NCBI GenBank assembly: GCA_024235415.1
Contig: JACKML010000002.1
Location: 248,001 to 312,000 of the forward strand
Source: Chromatiaceae bacterium
Lineage (GTDB): Bacteria > Pseudomonadota > Gammaproteobacteria > Chromatiales > Chromatiaceae
DNA: 64,000 bases
Direction: 5' to 3'
Shown here: piece after piece, positions 1-7,982 of the stretch
How positions within the stretch are numbered: the stretch's first letter is position 1
How the letters are laid out: every line of letters begins with the position of its first letter
Notes under the pieces: model-generated
Seen by the model: the letters and a program-made list of their open reading frames with translations, nothing else
The model's database searches: none
What the model was told of the DNA's origin: nothing
Translations under genes and position numbers: made by a program

Positions 1-1337
1 ACCAGATGCACCGTCAGATCCAGATCCGGGGAAGGCGCGCCTCCAGTCACCGCAACCCGCAATGGCATCGCGACCTTGCCGAACCCGACACCGAGTTCGC
101 CGACTGCCTGCGCAATGGCATCGTGGATGGCCGTGCGCTCCCAGTCCGGCAGCGACTCGAGTTTGCCGCGGGCACAACCCAGTGCCTCGTCGGCGCCATC
201 TTTCAGTGCCTTCTTTGCGGCTGCAGCGTCAAACTCGGCAAAGTCCCGGTAGTAAAAACGGCACAGGGCAGCCAGTTCGACCAGGGTCCCGGCACGCTCG
301 CGTTGCGCATCGATCACAGCGGCCAGGTCCGGGCCTTGCGCCGTTGCGACACCATCGGCATCCATGAATTCCCTCACCAGGTCCGCGAGTCGAGCCAGAT
401 CGGCCGTCTTTATGTACTGCTGGTTGACCCAGACGAGTTTCTCCGTATTAAACGCCGACGGCGCCCGGTTGACCGCGGCCAGGTCAAAGTACTCGACCAT
501 CTCAGCTCGACCGAACAGTTCCTGATCGCCATGTGACCAACCAAGACGCACCAGGTAGTTCAGCAGGGCTTCGGGCAGGAACCCGTCTTCCTTGTACTGC
601 ATCACGCTGACCGCACCGTGGCGTTTGGAAAGCCTGGCACCGTCATCACCGAGGATCATCGGCACGTGACCGAAGGCAGGCACCGGCCAGCCCATCGCAC
701 GAAACATGTTGATCTGTCGCGGCGTGTTGTTGATGTGATCGTCGCCGCGGATCACCTGGGTAATCCCCATGTCGTGGTCATCGACCACCACCGAGAGGTT
801 ATAGGTCGGCGAGCCATCGGTGCGGCGGATAATCAGATCGTCCAGCTCGGTGTTGCTGACCACTATTGACCCACGGATCAGGTCGTCGATCACCACGTCG
901 CCATCTTGCGGGTTGAGAAAACGCACCACATGTGGCTGATCAGGGTCGACGTCGCGCCCGCGGCAGTGACCGTCGTAGCGCGGCTTCTGCTTGTTCGCCA
1001 TCTGCTCGGCACGCAATACGTCGAGGCGGTCCTTCGAGCAGGTGCAACGATAGGCCTGGCCGGCCGCCAGCAACTGATCGATCACCTCGTTGTAGCGGTC
1101 GAATCGCTGCGTCTGGTAGTAAGGCCCCTCGTCATAGTCCAGATCCAGCCAGTCCATGGCCTCGAGGATGGCGTTGACCGAATCCTCGGTGGAGCGCTCG
1201 AGGTCTGTGTCCTCGATGCGCAGCACAAACTGCCCACCATGGCGACGGGCATACAACCAGGAAAACAGCGCCGTACGGGCGCCGCCGACGTGCAGATAGC
1301 CGGTGGGACTGGGCGCGAATCGGGTCTTGATGGTCAT
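1..1337 (-). CDS. gltX: Glutamyl-tRNA synthetase, 3' end outside window
   Basis: Class I synthetase that charges tRNA-Glu with glutamate in the cytoplasm. The ATG is at 1337-1335 and the gene runs off the left edge, so about 445 residues are visible and roughly 20-45 C-terminal residues are missing. Seen directly: the HIGH-type signature PSPTGYLHVGGART at the N-terminus, a zinc-type pattern CTC...YDGHC near residues 97-127, and the KMSKS-type loop ARLSKRHG near residue 235. The gene is divergent from the phospholipase-type gene across about 290 bp, so it has its own promoter there. No internal damage is visible. Confidence 0.95.
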   Translation of the reverse strand, partial: MTIKTRFAPSPTGYLHVGGARTALFSWLYARRHGGQFVLRIEDTDLERSTEDSVNAILEAMDWLDLDYDEGPYYQTQRFDRYNEVIDQLLAAGQAYRCTCSKDRLDVLRAEQMANKQKPRYDGHCRGRDVDPDQPHVVRFLNPQDGDVVIDDLIRGSIVVSNTELDDLIIRRTDGSPTYNLSVVVDDHDMGITQVIRGDDHINNTPRQINMFRAMGWPVPAFGHVPMILGDDGARLSKRHGAVSVMQYKEDGFLPEALLNYLVRLGWSHGDQELFGRAEMVEYFDLAAVNRAPSAFNTEKLVWVNQQYIKTADLARLADLVREFMDADGVATAQGPDLAAVIDAQRERAGTLVELAALCRFYYRDFAEFDAAAAKKALKDGADEALGCARGKLESLPDWERTAIHDAIAQAVGELGVGFGKVAMPLRVAVTGGAPSPDLDLTVHL

Positions 1338-1628
1338 TGAATTACAGTCGGGCCTGCCAAACGCGTGATTCTATCAGTCCCGGTTCGATTGACTAGCCGG
1401 AAACAGCGATTCCTGCGGTGATTCGCCTGCCTCGTCCATTCCGATCGGTGGCGGTCAACTGGCAACTGCAAACGAATCCGCCGCGGAATCGTCCGGCCCT
1501 TGTCTCGACCGGCTATGCGTCCCATGATCCCGTGATCGACAACGGCTGCAGATCCCGAACGTGCCCCCCGCACGAACAAGCGGGTAACTTGGCGCCACCG
1601 GGCTGGCTATCGACCCCGAAGATTGGAC

Positions 1629-3191
1629 ATGGCACGAGAAGACAGATCAGACATCCCTATTCTGCGGCTTCTGCTGCTTTTCCCCGCACTGCTGCTCGCC
1701 GCCTGCGGCACGCTGCCGGACAATACGGCACGGATATCGAGCACCCGAATGACAGCCATCGACAGTACGCTTTACAAAGCGGTCACCGCCAATGTCGCCG
1801 AACACCCGGGACTTTCGGGATTCCACCTGTTGCCAGATGGCCTGGATGCCTTCGCCGCCCGCGCATTGCTGGCGAACAGGGCTGAACGCACGATCGATGC
1901 CCAGTACTACCTGTTCCACGACGACCTGACCGGCAACCTGCTGCTCGAACGCCTGCTGGCCGCCGCGGACCGTGGAGTACGTGTGCGCCTGTTGATCGAT
2001 GATATGGACACCGCCGGACGCGACCAGGATTTCGCCGCACTTGACGCGCACCCCCATTTCGAGCTGCGCCTTTTCAATCCGTATGCCAGCCGCTCCTCGC
2101 GGTCGCTCGAGATGATCACGCGTTTTGGCCGCATCACCCGGCGCATGCACAACAAGTCGTTCACCGTGGACGGCGTGGTCACCGTGGTCGGCGGGCGCAA
2201 TGTCGGCAATGAGTACTTTTCCGCAGACCCCACGGTCGAATTCGGCGACCTCGACGTGTTGGGCGCCGGACCGGTCGCGACCGATGTCTCCGCGGTTTTC
2301 GATGCCTACTGGAATCACTCGCTGGCCTATCCGGCAGCCACCTTCAGCAGGAGCAAGCCATCAGCGGACCAGCTCGAAAACCTGCGCACGCGCCTGCAAT
2401 CAATCGTGGCGCAATCACCAAGCAGCGCATATGCCGAACGTCTGCGCGACTCGCCGCTGGTCGAGCAGCTCGAGAACCGGCAATTGGCCCTGCATTGGGG
2501 GCGTGCCAGGGTCTTTGCCGACCGGCCAGACAAGCTGCTCACCAGTCCCGACGATCGTTCGACGCACATGGGCCCTCGACTGCGGGCCGACGTGCAGGAT
2601 GCAACCTCGGAAGTGCTGATTTTCTCGCCCTACTTCGTACCCGGGGATACTGGCGTGGATTGGCTCGCCTCCCTCGTCGAGCGAGGCGTCCGGGTGCGCA
2701 TCCTGACCAATTCGCTGGCATCCAACGACGTTGCCGTTGTACACGCCGGTTACTCGAAGTACCGCAAGGACCTGTTGCGTGCCGGGGTCGGTCTGTTCGA
2801 AGCAAAGGCGCAATCGACAAAGCCGAAAAAAGACAGGGATCCGCATTGGGGTGGTTCTTCGCGCGCGAGCCTGCACGCCAAGACCTTCGCATTTGATAGG
2901 CAACGACTGTTCGTGGGCTCGCTCAACCTCGACCCCCGATCGGCGGTGCTGAACACCGAGATGGGCATCGTGTTCGACAATGCGCAACTGGCTGGCAATG
3001 TCGGTGACTGGTTCGATGCCAGGCTCCGCGATGTGGCCTATGAGCTGAAGCTCGACGATCAGGACAATATCGAATGGGTCGAGCACCGGGCGGACGGCGA
3101 CAGGATTTATCAAACGGAGCCCAACACCGGTTTTTTCAAACGCATGTCGGTCTGGTTCGCGCGGCTGTTACCGATCGAAGGACAGCTCTGA
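1629..3191 (+). CDS. Phospholipase D superfamily lipoprotein (cardiolipin synthase-like)
   Basis: A 520-residue protein with two HKD catalytic motifs, HNKSFTVD near residue 175 and HAKTFAFD near residue 415. The second is followed by GSLNLDPRS, as in the PLD family. The N-terminus has a hydrophobic segment ending in LLLAAC, a lipoprotein box with Cys near residue 26, so the enzyme is probably membrane-anchored and faces the periplasm. Family members transfer or hydrolyse phosphatidyl groups; the ClsC-type cardiolipin synthases are the closest match by architecture. The true substrate cannot be read from sequence. ATG 1629 is preferred over an in-frame TTG at 1623. It is monocistronic, followed by a tRNA promoter. 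Confidence 0.85.
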   Translation: MAREDRSDIPILRLLLLFPALLLAACGTLPDNTARISSTRMTAIDSTLYKAVTANVAEHPGLSGFHLLPDGLDAFAARALLANRAERTIDAQYYLFHDDLTGNLLLERLLAAADRGVRVRLLIDDMDTAGRDQDFAALDAHPHFELRLFNPYASRSSRSLEMITRFGRITRRMHNKSFTVDGVVTVVGGRNVGNEYFSADPTVEFGDLDVLGAGPVATDVSAVFDAYWNHSLAYPAATFSRSKPSADQLENLRTRLQSIVAQSPSSAYAERLRDSPLVEQLENRQLALHWGRARVFADRPDKLLTSPDDRSTHMGPRLRADVQDATSEVLIFSPYFVPGDTGVDWLASLVERGVRVRILTNSLASNDVAVVHAGYSKYRKDLLRAGVGLFEAKAQSTKPKKDRDPHWGGSSRASLHAKTFAFDRQRLFVGSLNLDPRSAVLNTEMGIVFDNAQLAGNVGDWFDARLRDVAYELKLDDQDNIEWVEHRADGDRIYQTEPNTGFFKRMSVWFARLLPIEGQL

Positions 3192-3241
3192 CGCAACCGG
3201 ATGCCGCGCAGCAAAAAAGGCCTGCCACCGGAACCGCCATC

Positions 3242-3270
3242 TTGTCGCACCACGCCAGAGCGATTAGAAT
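3242..3270 (+). promoter_or_regulatory. Probable sigma-70 promoter of tRNA-Val
   Basis: TTGTCG at 3242-3247 and TAGAAT at 3265-3270 are separated by 17 bp. They are followed by a GC-rich discriminator GCGCGCC, typical of stringently controlled stable-RNA promoters. The predicted start would be about 65 nt upstream of the mature tRNA. Confidence 0.55.
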
Positions 3271-3341
3271 GCGCGCCTTCGGAAGACATAAGACGCTGAT
3301 CTGCAAGCGTAAACGTAGTTTCCGGTTTTGGGACCATTTTC

Positions 3342-3416
3342 GGGCGCGTAGCTCAGCGGGAGAGCACTGCCTTCACACGGCAGGGGTCACAGGTTCAATC
3401 CCTGTCGCGCCCACCA
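3342..3416 (+). tRNA. tRNA-Val (anticodon CAC)
   Basis: A complete 75-nt cloverleaf with encoded CCA. The acceptor stem is GGGCGCG/CGCGCCC, the D stem GCTC/GAGC, the anticodon stem CTGCC/GGCAG around loop TTCACAC, and the T arm ACAGG-TTCAATC-CCTGT. The anticodon CAC is at 3374-3376 and reads GTG codons. A dedicated CAC isoacceptor fits a high-GC genome that uses GTG heavily. Confidence 0.95.
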
Positions 3417-3417
3417 A

Positions 3418-3723
3418 TTAAATCGAAATATCTCTGGGCTGGCGGCACCCGGCAAACCGGCGGCGTCGCCATACGGACAGACTCAAGCCGGCCAAGGCTA
3501 TCCCCAGAAGGCTGAGCACCGAAGGCTCTGGAATCGGGACCCCACCTGGGCCAGCGCCCATCCGCTGCAATTCGGCGGCAAATCCAACAACCCGAAAGGC
3601 GGATGCCACGTTCAGATCGCTGTAGGCACTGGTCGACTCCAGCGTCCTGGTCACCAGGTCGGCATAGGGCCCATAGTTGGCAATATCGATCTCCGTTATC
3701 CCTACTTCCCAACGACCTGGCAA
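3418..3723 (-). pseudogene. Remnant of a PEP-CTERM secreted protein
   Basis: The last 30 or so codons encode a textbook PEP-CTERM sorting signal: PIPEPSVLSLLG, a hydrophobic helix, then WRRRR. In intact proteins this tail is processed by exosortase after export. What is missing is the front: no signal peptide is present. The frame is closed by a TGA near 3780, and the only plausible start is TTG at 3723. The upstream 60 residues show no domain I recognise. I read this as the 3' fragment of a larger gene truncated next to the tRNA. An alternative is a very short leaderless protein, which I consider unlikely. Confidence 0.6.
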
Positions 3724-3843
3724 TGGCTGGCAAAGACCCGCCTGCGGAAACGGTAAATATCCGACACATTTTCGGTCTCGTCACGAAGGCGGTTTCACCG
3801 AAGGCACAGCATCTTTGGTGCCCGACGGGTGCTCCCTTGCCAA

Positions 3844-3859
3844 CCGAACGAACGTTCGG
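3844..3859. promoter_or_regulatory. TetR operator, copy 1
   Basis: A perfect inverted repeat CCGAACG-AA-CGTTCGG lies 13 bp upstream of the TetR gene ATG. Its first 15 bases recur exactly at 4482-4496 before the next gene. Its position over the promoter and start region predicts autorepression by the adjacent TetR protein. Confidence 0.75.
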
Positions 3860-3871
3860 TATCTTTTTCGC

Positions 3872-4465
3872 ATGACTGATACTGCCCCCTCCCGCCTGCG
3901 TGGCGATAGTTTGCGCGAGATGGTCCTGGAGACCGCTTTGCGGTTGTTCTCGGAACGCGGTTACTTCAATACCTCCGTGCATGACATCCGGCGCGCAGCC
4001 GGTGTCAGCACCGGCGCCATCTATCACCATTTCGCCGGCAAGGAGGCCCTTGCAAAGGCCTTGTACGACGCGCTCCTCAGCCGCATGGAAACAGCGGTGG
4101 ATACCGCGTGCGCTGGACAACAGGGCTGCCTGGCTCAGGGCCGGGCAATCATCGCCCGGTTGTTCGAATTGACCGTTGAACAACCGCGCACGATGCAGTT
4201 CGTGTTGCTGGCCCAGCATCGCGAGTTTCTGCCGCAGGAGCCGCCCATCTGTTCATCGCAGCCCTTTCAACGCATGCGCAAGGTGGTCGAGGACGGCATG
4301 AGCACTGGCGAGGTCCGATCGATGGAGCCATGGGTGGCGGCAACTGCCCTGTTCGGAGGTGCGTTGCGGATGATGAACCTGCAACTGGACCAGGCGCTGG
4401 ATCGCCCGCTGATCTCATATCTGGATGAGGTGGTGGATTGCGCCTGGCGTGCTATTCGCGCCTGA
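3872..4465 (+). CDS. TetR/AcrR family transcriptional regulator
   Basis: A 197-residue repressor-type protein with an N-terminal TetR helix-turn-helix (residues about 17-60; VSTGAIYHHFAGKEALAKAL is the recognition helix) and a variable ligand-binding C-terminal domain. ATG 3872 is chosen because it begins the conserved domain. An open frame continues upstream to 3677, but it would run through the operator. The protein is likely to bind the repeated palindrome before its own gene and before the downstream DsrE-like gene, so the two form a small regulated unit. The ligand is unknown. Confidence 0.88.
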   Translation: MTDTAPSRLRGDSLREMVLETALRLFSERGYFNTSVHDIRRAAGVSTGAIYHHFAGKEALAKALYDALLSRMETAVDTACAGQQGCLAQGRAIIARLFELTVEQPRTMQFVLLAQHREFLPQEPPICSSQPFQRMRKVVEDGMSTGEVRSMEPWVAATALFGGALRMMNLQLDQALDRPLISYLDEVVDCAWRAIRA

Positions 4466-4481
4466 TTTTTTTGCCCAAAAC

Positions 4482-4497
4482 CCGAACGAACGTTCGT
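4482..4497. promoter_or_regulatory. TetR operator, copy 2
   Basis: The sequence CCGAACGAACGTTCGT is identical over 15 bases to the operator before the TetR gene. It lies between the TetR stop and the DsrE-like ATG at 4520, where it would overlap the promoter of the second gene. This implies separate but coordinated control of the two genes. Confidence 0.75.
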
Positions 4498-4519
4498 TTT
4501 TACACTCGGAGTATCGCTG

Positions 4520-5011
4520 ATGAAAACGTTTTATACGCTGACCCTGCTCGCTGTACTGCTCGCCACACAGACACTGTTCGCGGCGCCAAAGCCGGACGAC
4601 GCAGATGCGTTGCGCGGCGTGACCACAGGCAAAGTGCTGTTCGACATCAATATGGCCGACCCGAAAAAGATGACGCTCTATCTGGCGGTCATCCGTGAGA
4701 CGGTCGACGATCTCAAACGCCAAGGGGTCGAGCCTGACGTGATTCTGGCCTTTCGCGGTTTATCGGTACGCCTGATCAGCAAGGATCGTGAGGCAATGGA
4801 CCTGACCGATTTCGAATACCTCGACCGGGTTGCCGCACAACTCGACGATCTGCGCTCACAAGGCGTGCGCATGGAGGCATGCTCGGTTGCAACCCGTCTG
4901 TTCAAGGTCGACAACGCAACCCTGCTTGACGGCATCAAGCCAGTCGGCAACACGTTCGTCTCGCTGACCGGTTACCAGGCACAGGGTTACGCCAACATCC
5001 CGATCTACTAG
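4520..5011 (+). CDS. Secreted DsrE-like protein
   Basis: A 163-residue protein with a Sec signal peptide (MKTFYTLTLLAVLLATQTLFA, cleavage probably after AFAA-like LFAA). The mature domain resembles the DsrE/DsrF-like fold: KVLFDINMADPKKMTLYLAV at its front, the GLSVRL strand, and a Cys in MEACSVATRLF near residue 119. Cytoplasmic DsrE proteins carry sulfur as persulfide; periplasmic homologues are common in sulfur-metabolising proteobacteria, but their role is poorly defined. A role in sulfur relay or thiol handling is inference. It is controlled by the TetR operator immediately upstream. Confidence 0.75.
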   Translation: MKTFYTLTLLAVLLATQTLFAAPKPDDADALRGVTTGKVLFDINMADPKKMTLYLAVIRETVDDLKRQGVEPDVILAFRGLSVRLISKDREAMDLTDFEYLDRVAAQLDDLRSQGVRMEACSVATRLFKVDNATLLDGIKPVGNTFVSLTGYQAQGYANIPIY

Positions 5012-5049
5012 GTCGCGGAAAGGATGCCAGGTCCGATCGACACCCAAGT

Positions 5050-5165
5050 GCAAAACGCCGTCTTGCCCGGGAACGCGATATCGTCAACACTTCGGGTGTA
5101 GTGGCAAGCGGGTGAAAGCCCAGTCACTGAGCGTCAACTGAGCATTTCCAGCGTGCGGCGCGTCG
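5050..5165 (+). promoter_or_regulatory. Possible cobalamin-riboswitch-like leader
   Basis: Between the DsrE-like gene and the TonB receptor, the segment around 5104-5145 reads GGCAAGCGGGTGAAAGCCC followed by AGTCACTGAGCGTCAACTGA. This resembles the conserved GGGAA / GGTG..A..CC / CTG..CGCAACTG core of cobalamin riboswitches, with a small hairpin (ACAC-ttcgg-GTGT) just before it. The usual B12 box (AGCC...ACCTGCC type) is not convincing, so it may be divergent, truncated or coincidental. A cobalamin switch before a TonB receptor would make sense. Confidence 0.35.
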
Positions 5166-5204
5166 TGTCCGGGCCTGGCCAACAACAAACTGGACACAAC
5201 GCGC

Positions 5205-7373
5205 ATGCCGAGACCTCAACGGCGACTGGACAGACTGGAAGTCGGCGCCCATGCCACAGTGCATGAGGTATCGGGTCCCGCCCGCACCCGGTGGCACGCC
5301 CTCCATCGCACGACGGTGGTTGTCGGCCTGCTTGCGGCCTCTGCCGCAGCCGCGAACTCCGACGAAAGATTCAGGCATCTTCTGTCGCTGTCCCTCGAAG
5401 ACTTGATGGACCAGAAGGTCACGATATCGACCCAGACCGCGCGCTCTCTGAACAACGCACCGTCCACAGTCAGTGTTGTTACCGCGGACGACATCAAGGC
5501 CACCGGTGCCACCAATCTGGTCGAGGTGTTGCAGGGCGTGCCCGGCATCTATGTCCGATACAGCCAGTTTGGTTTCAGGCCGCTGATCAGCTTTCGTGGT
5601 GCCAACGACAAGCAGACCCTGCTGATGGTGAATGGCGCGCCAATGAGTGACCTGATGTGGCGCCTGGGGATCTTCTGGAAGGGGCTGCCGGTCAGTGCGA
5701 TCGATCGCGTGGAGATCATCCGTGGCCCCGGATCGGCGTTGTTCGGGACGGACGCGTCCGCCGGCGTGATCAACGTAATCACCAAGACCGCCGGAAAGAT
5801 CGGCGAAAACGAGGCAGGTCTGCGTATCGGCAGTTTTGACACGCAGAACGGTTGGCTGAATTACGGCAGCCAGTGGAATGGCTTCGAAGTGGCGATGACC
5901 GCCGATCTCTCGCGCACCGACGGGCATGACCCGCTGATCGCCAGCGACGCCCAAAGCCGCAGCGACCTGGCCTTCGGGACCACGGCATCATTGGCGCCAG
6001 GCGAGGCCCGATACGGCTGGCAGAACACGGATCTGCGGTTTTCGCTGTCGGCCGATAACTGGCGCCTTCTGGCCGACTATATACGGCACGACAACCTGGC
6101 GACCGGCATGACCGGTGCCGGTGCGCTGGACCCGGTCACCGAGGGTACCGACAACCGGCTGGACATCGGCCTTTTATATGACAACGAGCAATTCAGTGCC
6201 GACTGGGGCGTCAGCGCTGAGCTGCGCTATCGCTACCTCGACTACACATCCGGCGACGGTTTCCAGGAATGGCCACCAGGCCACACCGATGCCTCGGGCG
6301 TCTACCCGTCCGGCGTGATCAACCAGATGACGTCGGCCGAACAGCGCCTGAGCGGTGAGGCCGGCGGCCTCTATCACGGCATCGACGGCCACGCGATACG
6401 GATGGGGGCCGGCTATGTGTGGCAGGACCTCGGTCACGTCGAACAGTGGGTCAACAGCGGTGTGGACGGCAATGGCAATGCCCTGCCAGCAGGCGGACCA
6501 CTGGTGGATATATCTGATACCCCTTATGCATTCGCCCCGGAGAAGACACGGCATAACATCTATGTGTACCTGCAGGACGAATGGGCCATCGCCCGGGACT
6601 GGGAACTGACCGTCGGCGCCCGGTACGATCACTATTCCGACTTTGCCGGATCGCTGACCCCGCGCCTCGCCCTCGTCTGGCAGACCAGCGAACAGCTGAC
6701 CACCAAGCTGTTGTACGGGCAGGCGTTTCGCGCGCCCTACTACCAGGAACTGTACGCCGAGACCTCGTTTTCACTGCCCAACCCAAACCTGGACCCGGAA
6801 CGCTCCGAGACCTGGGAACTCGCCTTTTCCTATGCGCCGCACGACGATCTGCACCTGGGCATGAACCTGTATCGATTCGAACAGCGCGATGTGATCAGTC
6901 TGCAGCCGGTCGCGGGGCAGACCAAGCTGCAGTATCAGAATGCCGGAGAACACAGAATCCACGGCCTCGAGCTGGAAGGCTGGTGGCAGCCGACAGAGCT
7001 CGTGCGGCTCGCTGCCAATTTCACCCTGAACGATCCCGACAGCAGTTTCTATCGCGAGATCGGCCTACCAAAGCAACAGGCCTACCTGCGCGCCGACTGG
7101 CAGTTCAAGCCCGGCTGGAACTGGAATGCGCAGACCAACTGGGTCGGCGAACGCGACAGAGGCGCAGGTGATGGCCGTGCACCGGTAGATGCGCAACTGG
7201 TGACAGACTCGACATTGCGCTACGCGGGAATCAGGCGCTGGGAGTTCGCGCTGTCCATTCGCAATCTCTTCGACGAGGACGCACGGGAATACATGCGTTC
7301 GTCAATTGCCAATGACCTACCCCTGCCCGGCCGCAGTGTCTATGCCGAAGCGCGGTACCTCCTAGACAACTAG
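5205..7373 (+). CDS. TonB-dependent outer-membrane receptor
   Basis: A receptor of up to 722 residues: an N-terminal export signal (VVVGLLAASAAAANS), a plug domain (about residues 75-195, with NNAPSTVSVVTADDIKATGA and VEIIRGPGSALFGTDASAG), then a long beta-barrel with the TonB_dep_Rec signature FRAPYYQELY. Such receptors import ligands such as cobalamin, heme or siderophores using TonB energy. The start is uncertain: ATG 5205 gives a long pre-signal stretch, and GTG 5259 is a reasonable alternative. It is the first gene of an operon with a YfiR-type protein and a hybrid kinase, so it may sense as well as transport. The ligand is unknown. Confidence 0.88.
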   Translation: MPRPQRRLDRLEVGAHATVHEVSGPARTRWHALHRTTVVVGLLAASAAAANSDERFRHLLSLSLEDLMDQKVTISTQTARSLNNAPSTVSVVTADDIKATGATNLVEVLQGVPGIYVRYSQFGFRPLISFRGANDKQTLLMVNGAPMSDLMWRLGIFWKGLPVSAIDRVEIIRGPGSALFGTDASAGVINVITKTAGKIGENEAGLRIGSFDTQNGWLNYGSQWNGFEVAMTADLSRTDGHDPLIASDAQSRSDLAFGTTASLAPGEARYGWQNTDLRFSLSADNWRLLADYIRHDNLATGMTGAGALDPVTEGTDNRLDIGLLYDNEQFSADWGVSAELRYRYLDYTSGDGFQEWPPGHTDASGVYPSGVINQMTSAEQRLSGEAGGLYHGIDGHAIRMGAGYVWQDLGHVEQWVNSGVDGNGNALPAGGPLVDISDTPYAFAPEKTRHNIYVYLQDEWAIARDWELTVGARYDHYSDFAGSLTPRLALVWQTSEQLTTKLLYGQAFRAPYYQELYAETSFSLPNPNLDPERSETWELAFSYAPHDDLHLGMNLYRFEQRDVISLQPVAGQTKLQYQNAGEHRIHGLELEGWWQPTELVRLAANFTLNDPDSSFYREIGLPKQQAYLRADWQFKPGWNWNAQTNWVGERDRGAGDGRAPVDAQLVTDSTLRYAGIRRWEFALSIRNLFDEDAREYMRSSIANDLPLPGRSVYAEARYLLDN

Positions 7374-7421
7374 CGTCAGAAAGATGTCCAGCATGGCAGA
7401 TCGGTGCAGGAAGCACCTACA

Positions 7422-7982
7422 GTGAAACCGGTGATCACACGACTGGCGTCGAGGATCGGCTTATGCCTGCTCGTGTGCCACCTGCCGGCCGTGTTCGCGC
7501 AGAGCCCGGCGGAAGACGAACGCCTCCTAAAAACAGCGTTCATCTTCAATTTCGCCAAACTGACGCGCTGGCCGGCCAACACATGGACCGACCAGGCGCC
7601 CCAGTTCCACCTGTGCACCGCGGGTAACGACGACCTGGTTGTCAGTCTCCAGCGCCTAGGCAGCGAGCGCATCGCCGGGCACCCGGTCACCATCCGGGCT
7701 CTGCAGGCACCGGATTCGACCAAAGGCTGCCATGCCCTGTACATCGCTGGTTCGGAGCATATGAGTTACCTGCAATGGATCGATCGAACCCGGTCGCAGC
7801 CGGTGTTGACGATCAGCGAGATCCGCGGCTTCGCCGATGCCGCTGGTGCCATCCAGCTGTACCGGGACAAAGACCGTATCCGCTTCAAGATCAATCTTGG
7901 CGCTGCGCGCGACAGGGGGCTGTCACTCAGCGCACGCCTGCTCGATCTTGCGGAAATTGTCGACACGGGGGATACGCGATGA
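7422..7982 (+). CDS. YfiR family periplasmic protein (DUF4154)
   Basis: A 186-residue exported protein with a signal peptide ending near VFAQS, then the YfiR/DUF4154 domain (LLKTAFIFNFAKLTRWP at its start, the ISEIRGFADAAGAIQLY block, and the NLGAARDRGLSLSARLLDLA C-terminus). In Pseudomonas, YfiR binds the periplasmic CHASE8 domain of YfiN and holds it inactive. Here the next gene has a CHASE8-type sensor, so the same partnership is likely. GTG 7422 is chosen because AGGAAG lies 8 bp before it; a GTG at 7404 is also in frame. Its stop overlaps the kinase ATG by 4 bp. Confidence 0.85.
   Translation: MKPVITRLASRIGLCLLVCHLPAVFAQSPAEDERLLKTAFIFNFAKLTRWPANTWTDQAPQFHLCTAGNDDLVVSLQRLGSERIAGHPVTIRALQAPDSTKGCHALYIAGSEHMSYLQWIDRTRSQPVLTISEIRGFADAAGAIQLYRDKDRIRFKINLGAARDRGLSLSARLLDLAEIVDTGDTR

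Noticed and set aside
1334..1579. 81-codon minus-strand ORF upstream of gltX
   Set aside because: No domain, no ribosome-binding site, basic shadow-like composition; it overlaps the gltX start.
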